Positions 58,527-64,000 of a stretch of DNA of 64,000 bases are shown here, one piece after another. The stretch's first letter is position 1, and every line of letters begins with the position of its first letter. The notes below the pieces were generated by a model, which saw nothing but the letters and a program-made list of their open reading frames with translations, was not told the DNA's origin and searched no databases. Where the stretch lies: the NCBI GenBank assembly GCA_020736575.1, contig JAGPYM010000002.1, positions 1,736,001 to 1,800,000 of the forward strand. Direction: 5' to 3'. Origin of the DNA: Thelonectria olida (taxonomy: Eukaryota > Ascomycota > Sordariomycetes > Hypocreales > Nectriaceae). Position numbers and translations under genes: made by a program.

Positions 58527-61500
58527 AATGGCTGCAGTGAGACAGGGTGTGGAACAGAGCTGCGCAGCGGCAAGAAACAAAGGTCAAGGTACCACCACGT
58601 GGGGATCAAAGTATAGGGTATACAAGCAGGAACAAGCAGCGTCCGGGTCGGTCAGTCTAAGACCAAGGCCACCAGGTGAGGTTGAGCGACGCCGGGGTGA
58701 GAAGAAGGGGGAGGGTGGTGGTAGGCTAAGGTGGCACGAAAGCCATCACCAAGACAAGTAGATTCAACCCCCGTAGTGCGCTGAGTGGAGCGCCAAACCA
58801 AGAAGCCGCAAGAGGTGAGTGAGCTAGAAGAGTCGGAGAAGAGAAAACCCTACAAGAAGAGAGGCGAAGTCGGCCGGTGAGAGGGGGCAAGGCGGAGAGA
58901 GGGATAAGTAAGGCCAGTTAGACCAGCCAACTCTCAGAGCCCAGTGGAAAGGAACGTGATGAGGAAGCTGGTGGTGTAGCCAAGGGACGCTGGCACGCGT
59001 GCCGATTGTGGTCGACGAACTGTTGAGACGTGATGCGAAGAGGCCTTGGCTCTAGCAGATGGCGTCGTTTGGCGACGTTGAAGCCGGCTGTTGTGGTACC
59101 GACGCCGGTGCTCGAACAAGCGCTTGGGTGTCGAGCCAGGCCGATATGCTCGCGGCCGCGATGTAGGGATGACGGCCGCTGCGAGCTGCGGGCTGAGTGG
59201 GCTTGCGGCTGGCGGTGTGGTGGACGTAGTAACTGGGCGTCGAGCGATTGAAGCGGCGGTTCACGGGCAGCTGGGAAGGGTGAAGATGGTCGAGTCTGAG
59301 AGAGAGAAGAGTGGACTCGGTGAGAACAGCAATGACATTACGTCGTGCTGAGTTGTTTTGACCGGTCTGAGGGGTACCATGGGCGAGCGACAGGGACCCG
59401 ACAGGTTGCCGAGCCTGGACACAAACTCTTTGGATTCTGGCGACCCAGTGTGTCTGGGCTTTCCGATCAGGTGGAGAGACCGGCCGGGACCAGGGAGTTA
59501 GGGTCCCAAAAGCTGGAACTTGTTGGAAGACGACGATGTGGTTCGATGTGTGAATTCGAATGCCGATCTTGCATGGCACAGGGACGCAGTGTTGGCGGTC
59601 TAGCCATCACGAATTCTTTGCCAATTTGGCCATTTCATTGCCACGGAATCCGGGACTAGGAGGGGATGACGGCCGTTGCGAATGGGTGCATTGGTGGATA
59701 GAATCGTCCATGTGATTCAGATTGACATGGCAGACGTGTGCTCACACTGGTAGCTCGAACGGCCCGGGGTGGGTAGGGTATCATTTTGCTTTTTGTCGTG
59801 CGTGAAATGGCACAACAAGACTCCAGCAGGGCAGGTACTCGTTACCTCGGCCAGTCGAGGTAGTGTCAAAAGATTCCCAAAAATACATAAAAGGCCGACT
59901 GAACGAGCGTTTGGGCTATCGGGGACAAAGCTGGCGTTGATATCCCGGCCAGCGCGGACTCGAAGGGTAGGGACTGGCTGAAAAGCGAACCATGGCATGA
60001 GCTGGTGCTCATTCTTCGTAAGAACTATCGTGGGCGCGGTCCGGAGTAATGTGTAACGAGGGCGCCTGCTGACCAGCCATTCCTAGATTTGCCGCAGACG
60101 CCCACGAATCCCCGTTGCATGTGTGCGCCCACAACGATATTTAGTGAATTTCTAACGCCATCCGCCGGGAAGAAGCTGACCGGTCTCGACGGAAATACCC
60201 GTGGCCGGCTACCAGGTTGGAGAGCCTGCGAGTGCGATGTTCAATCCCACCTCAGCCATGTGACAAGCGTCCTGTACGCCATCGTCACGCAGCAGCTGTG
60301 GTTGGTATGATACCATGGAGAAGCGGGGACCGGTGAGGTGGCTCAATATCCCTCAGTTGTGGCCGAGCAGATGCGTTGGGCATCAGTCCAATCACTGTCC
60401 ATGTTGCAAAGACAATGGCTTTTCTTTTTTTTTTTTTTTTTTTTCCTTTGCTTTGTCTGTGTTCGCAGGCAATGCGCTGGGAGATTGGCGAGTCGTGTGC
60501 TGTGGCGGAAGCCTCCACCGTGCCGACGTTATTCCTAGTTACCAAGTATGGTCATTACCTGTGCTTGTCCACGTCGAAACATTGTCCTAGCCTACCTAGG
60601 CAGCTGCTGTCGTCTTCGCCGAACACGAGATATGCCCTCGTTGGAGATGGCTAGCACTCTGGGCTGTTTGGCAAGTTCTCCTGCTCGTGCAGGCAAAGTG
60701 TCCCAAGCAGAGAAGCGATGATGACGAGGATGATGATGATGATGCTGAAGCGTAAGGAGGTTTGTTTGAAGTAGGGCAGTTCGGCCCTGTCTTCTAAGTG
60801 TTGGAGCTGCGTACCTGCCTCTCCGCCTGTCCGCCCCGTCGTGCGTTCCTTATCTCATTCCAGAGCCCAAAGAGCAGGGCAAGTACAAAGCTACCGATGT
60901 ACCTGCCCAACTATGTACTTTGCTTTAATGTCTCTTGACGCAACGGCTGGACGGGATTCCGGGAAGGTTCGAGCCACCGGAGCAAATACTTCCTAATTTG
61001 GCAGTCAAGGGGGGCGGCGTCATTTGGCCCGGTCTCCTCCAGACTTTGCCTTGGCTTCGATTTGTGGGCAAAACAGAAACCCTAACTAAAGGGAGATTGC
61101 AGAATGAGGAGAACAAGGGGATAACTAATGGGGATTTACCCCAGGCCCAGCGAGACCGATCTGACAATTACGAGATCTCCAGAGCCCACATCGCTAATAA
61201 TAAACGCAAACTATATCGGATCGTCCCGTCGTCCCAACGACCACCCTCAGGTTGACATCCTTCATGTATGTCACGGATGGATGATTTCCGTGCATCCAAT
61301 CCATCCGTACATCAGATATGCTCCCAGGTTTCGCCTAGCCGGTGCTATGAATGGTTCCTGGTTATCCTTGGCTGTCATCTCACCTCTGTAATTAACTCCG
61401 GCCCACGACACCTCCGGAGACCGAGACAAGACACCACACCGATGAGTACCTAATGTATGTACGACCACAAAGTTTTTACTAGAGCCACACTCGGCATTTC

Positions 61501-63396
61501 GAACAGCCTCCTCGGTCCGGGTTTTGAGCCCTGCAATACGCATCTCGTCTCGATCTTCCGACTGGCTTCTACTGGGCTTCCACGACGAGCCTATCAGCCC
61601 GGGGAGCCTCCCGTTAGGTGGCTCTTGATCCCGACCCAATACACCACCACCTCAACCCCTTTCTTACGATTCGACGAGATAGAATCACGATCAACATGCC
61701 AATGCAACCTTAAAGAGCGGTGTCGCTTGCGTCGTCCCATGTCTGCTAGCTTTTCCAGCCCAAGTAGGATGCCTCGGTGAATCGGATGGTAACACGAAGC
61801 AAGTGCCCTCCGCCCTCGGGTGCGATGGCACACTATCAGTGATCCGTGTTTGAGACCTCCTATCCTAGGACTGGGGCCATCTTCTCTACCTGGTCTCTCT
61901 TCTGTATAAAACCAGCCCAGATCCTCCAGTTTTAGCATTCCGCCTTGGCTACTATTATGCGGCTTCCCGGTCCTCTCCTTCACTCTGGTCGTTGTGTGAG
62001 AAGCTAACTTTGACTGGCGATGTGACAGCGGCTCGTCCGGCCAAATTGACCAGATTCTGTGCTTCTAATGAGGCTGAGGTCCCGGCCTGTGAGGGCGTGC
62101 ATTTGAATCGATGTTCCTGATCAAAAGGCCTTCAGGTTCGCATGCAGTCATGACGTGTCTGGCGAGGGCACGCATCCTGTGATAAGATGGAGATTGCACT
62201 CTGCCCAACCCCAATCCGGTGTTGCTTGCGCTGTGAGATACTCGGTACAACGGTTCTCGCAGAGGCAAGACGGTCACCTGGAAGTTCTGTCGGGTCATAT
62301 CGTCGCCATGCTCCGCACTCCTCTCTGCTCTCGTCACATCTAAGGCAGCATCCTGGACTGGACCGGATGGCAGCAATGAGCCACGCCGTAAACACTTGCT
62401 ACCCAACTGTCAAATTCCGGCCGCTGGCAGCTTTCTCCTAACCCAAACATGATTCAACGGCAGCACAGTGTTACACAAGATCCTTAGCCCCCATCCCCCG
62501 GCCTCATACGGCTCCAGGCTCGGACAACGAGCCTTGGGCCGACAAAAATAGCTTGCATGGGCACCTTCTTCCAATTGAAAAAAAGGTTACCATGGCAGCA
62601 CAATTTTCGAGAAATCAGCTTGGCCAGAGGAAGAAGCCGGTGAGTAAATCGGAGCGATAGGCCATGTGGCTGGCTGGCTGGGGAGGATCAGACATTCTAG
62701 CCAATTCCATCACTGCCTTCGAACAGCCTGACCGGGGTGAGGGAAGGATCGGATACTTGCCCGGCCATTTAATTTCGGGACAACGATTGGTCTACATCGC
62801 GGGTGAGAGAACGTTGGTTCAAAGACGAGGTGGATAGGGAACCAAGTTTCGTCAACCTAATGAGTGGGACCTCGAAATGGTTCTATCGACGGGCCCCTAC
62901 AGTCCAGAACGGCTCAAAAATGGCCTTTATGAAGCGCAAAAACAACAACGGGGCAGAACTTGGGACGCGCGCTGCTTCTTGTCGTTTCCATGGGCCGATG
63001 CTGCATCAAGTGTGATCAGTCATCTTCGTTCTTGCCCGTGAACCCTGATCCCAATCATGTGATCAGGCAAACAGGCCCGAATCGATCCGGTTGCAGCACC
63101 GGTTCCAATTCCCCCAAACTTGTCGGTGTCATCTTCACCACCGCCTCTTGTCGTCCTCGTCGCACAACGAATATCTCCCTCCTCGCCTATTATTAGTCCT
63201 CGCTTCCAGCGCCATTTGCTCTTCGCATTGGCTCCTTAGGACTTCTCTCAAGGTCACGCTGACCTCCCTGTCACCCCCCAGCTCCAAGGCTCCATTGCAT
63301 CTGATGCGCACCGCTCGAACTGCCGACCAGCAGTCAGACTATACATATCGCAGGTGCTTTCTGTCGTGTGATGAAACCCTGTCCGGGGTTTGATTG
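58527..63396. other. 4.9 kb gene-poor region
   Basis: No supportable gene. A 175-codon minus-strand frame at 59052-59579 and overlapping plus-strand frames look like chance frames. The region holds a poly-T run (60425-60444), a GAT repeat near 60721-60745, and a CCTACCTAGG motif (60591-60600). The right end approaches the promoter of the gene at 63445. Confidence 0.5.
60425..60444 (+). repeat. Poly(T) tract of about 20
   Basis: About twenty consecutive T residues lie in noncoding DNA. No flanking direct repeats or reverse-transcriptase frame suggest a retroposon tail. Confidence 0.8.
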
Positions 63397-63402
63397 TATA
63401 TA
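63397..63402 (+). promoter_or_regulatory. TATA-box-like element before the right-edge gene
   Basis: A TATATA sequence lies 43 bp before the ATG at 63445. If it is the core promoter, the 5' leader would be very short. Confidence 0.35.
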
Positions 63403-63444
63403 CCACCAGCCTCCATCGTCCCACTGTGCGACTCGGTCTGCAAC

Positions 63445-64000
63445 ATGGAGTTGAGCCAGCAGTCTATTCACGATGTCATCCATCCAACCGCAGCCTTCTC
63501 CGAGACTCCCCCCAGCCTCGACTTGCAAAGGCTTGACCGAGATGACACCCAAAACTGGCATACTTCTCTGCTGAACCCCAAGAATCGCATTGACAGTCTC
63601 GCGGTTCTAGAGCGTCCCCTCTGGCGAATCGACGGTTGTACCTCCTTTGGCAGCCAATTCTACGCAATACCCCTCTTCATCGACACTCCCTCGCCGATGC
63701 GAATAGATGTCTTTATCCCAGAGCCGGCAAAGCTCGATCCGGCTTTGAAGAAGGTTCTTGACGTTGATGTTTCCTTTCACACCACCGGCGGATCCCGCAT
63801 CGCCGTCCTGGGCATCACTCGCCATATTCTTCGCATCCTACAGTACTGGACATCTCGCCAGGACGACCCCGCACGAGTCTTTGAGAATGTACCTTTTGGC
63901 TCCCGGATTGTTTTCGACAACCTTCCTGTGAATGTGTCTGATGCCCGAATCTCAATCGCGCCAACTCACTACCTGGAACGCCAGCTTTTATCCCTACCCT
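63445..64000 (+). CDS. Hypothetical protein, 5' part only (runs off the right edge)
   Basis: From the ATG at 63445 (context CAACATGG) the frame is open for 185 codons to the window edge without a stop. The product begins MELSQQSIHDVIHPTAAFSE and continues with LLNPKNRIDSLAVLERPLWR, a FGSQFYAIPLFIDTPSPMRI segment, a VSFHTTGGSRIAVLGITRHI segment, and FGSRIVFDNLPVNVSDARIS. It looks globular, with alternating strands and no signal peptide or membrane span, and its composition is that of a real soluble protein. I do not recognise a named domain and assign no function. The remainder, including any introns, lies outside the window. Confidence 0.75.
   Translation, partial: MELSQQSIHDVIHPTAAFSETPPSLDLQRLDRDDTQNWHTSLLNPKNRIDSLAVLERPLWRIDGCTSFGSQFYAIPLFIDTPSPMRIDVFIPEPAKLDPALKKVLDVDVSFHTTGGSRIAVLGITRHILRILQYWTSRQDDPARVFENVPFGSRIVFDNLPVNVSDARISIAPTHYLERQLLSLP

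Noticed and set aside
59052..59579. 175-codon minus-strand frame
   Set aside because: Low-complexity Ser/Pro/Arg/Gln composition with a competing open frame on the plus strand.
60420..60450. Poly-T tract as a retroposon tail
   Set aside because: No target-site duplication or reverse-transcriptase-like frame nearby; simple tract.
60961..60985. Second tRNA-like B-box (GGTTCGAGCC)
   Set aside because: No matching acceptor stem or anticodon arm upstream.

Overview
This window reads as nuclear DNA of a filamentous ascomycete, most likely a Sordariomycete (Hypocreales is an inference). The genes are monocistronic and cut by short introns, mostly about 50-90 nt, with GTRNGT donors, CTAAC-like branch sites and CAG/TAG acceptors. 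The recognisable families (a GPI Ser/Thr-rich wall protein, a Gig1/DUF3605 protein, Crt10, a Frizzled-type fungal 7TM receptor, a Zn-cluster regulator) are typical of fungi. I saw no tRNA, rRNA, CRISPR array, transposon ORF or plasmid/phage feature. All gene models are hand-built splice models without transcript support.

Layout: hypothetical protein (3.2-3.8 kb, +); GPI-anchored Kre9/Knh-like wall protein (5.6-6.4 kb, -); a 6.7 kb gene-poor stretch ending in a doubtful small ORF (13.1 kb, +); UDP-glucose pyrophosphorylase (14.2-16.3 kb, -) head to head with a Gig1-like DUF3605 protein (19.1-19.8 kb, +); a tandem FolB-domain protein (20.3-21.3 kb, -); an 8.1 kb gene desert; three genes on the plus strand (7TM receptor 29.4-31.1 kb, membrane-anchored GH5 hydrolase 32.4-33.9 kb, Crt10 35.0-37.6 kb); another 5 kb gap leading into a GATA-site-rich upstream region and a Mep1/3-type ammonium permease (42.8-44.5 kb, +); a convergent membrane-anchored histidine acid phosphatase (45.2-47.2 kb, -); a TauD-like dioxygenase (51.0-52.5 kb, -); an atypical Zn2Cys6 regulator (55.5-58.5 kb, -); and the 5' part of a conserved-looking hypothetical gene running off the right edge (63.4 kb, +).

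Functional themes are housekeeping and cell-surface/nutrient biology: UDP-sugar and wall metabolism (UGPase, Gig1-like, GPI wall protein, GH5), nutrient sensing and uptake (7TM receptor, ammonium permease, acid phosphatase), nucleotide and pteridine metabolism (Crt10, FolB). There is no biosynthetic cluster and no clear multi-gene undescribed system. The most informative irregularities are inside genes: a TauD gene whose 60-nt intron appears to have lost its AG acceptor just before the iron-binding motif; a phosphatase whose N-terminus needs either a 20-nt micro-intron or a one-base change in a C6 run; a GC-AG intron in UGPase; and a regulator whose first coding exon appears to be only the ATG. 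At the whole-window scale, a GGTAGGTACC/GTACCTACC motif family recurs about twenty times, almost only between genes.
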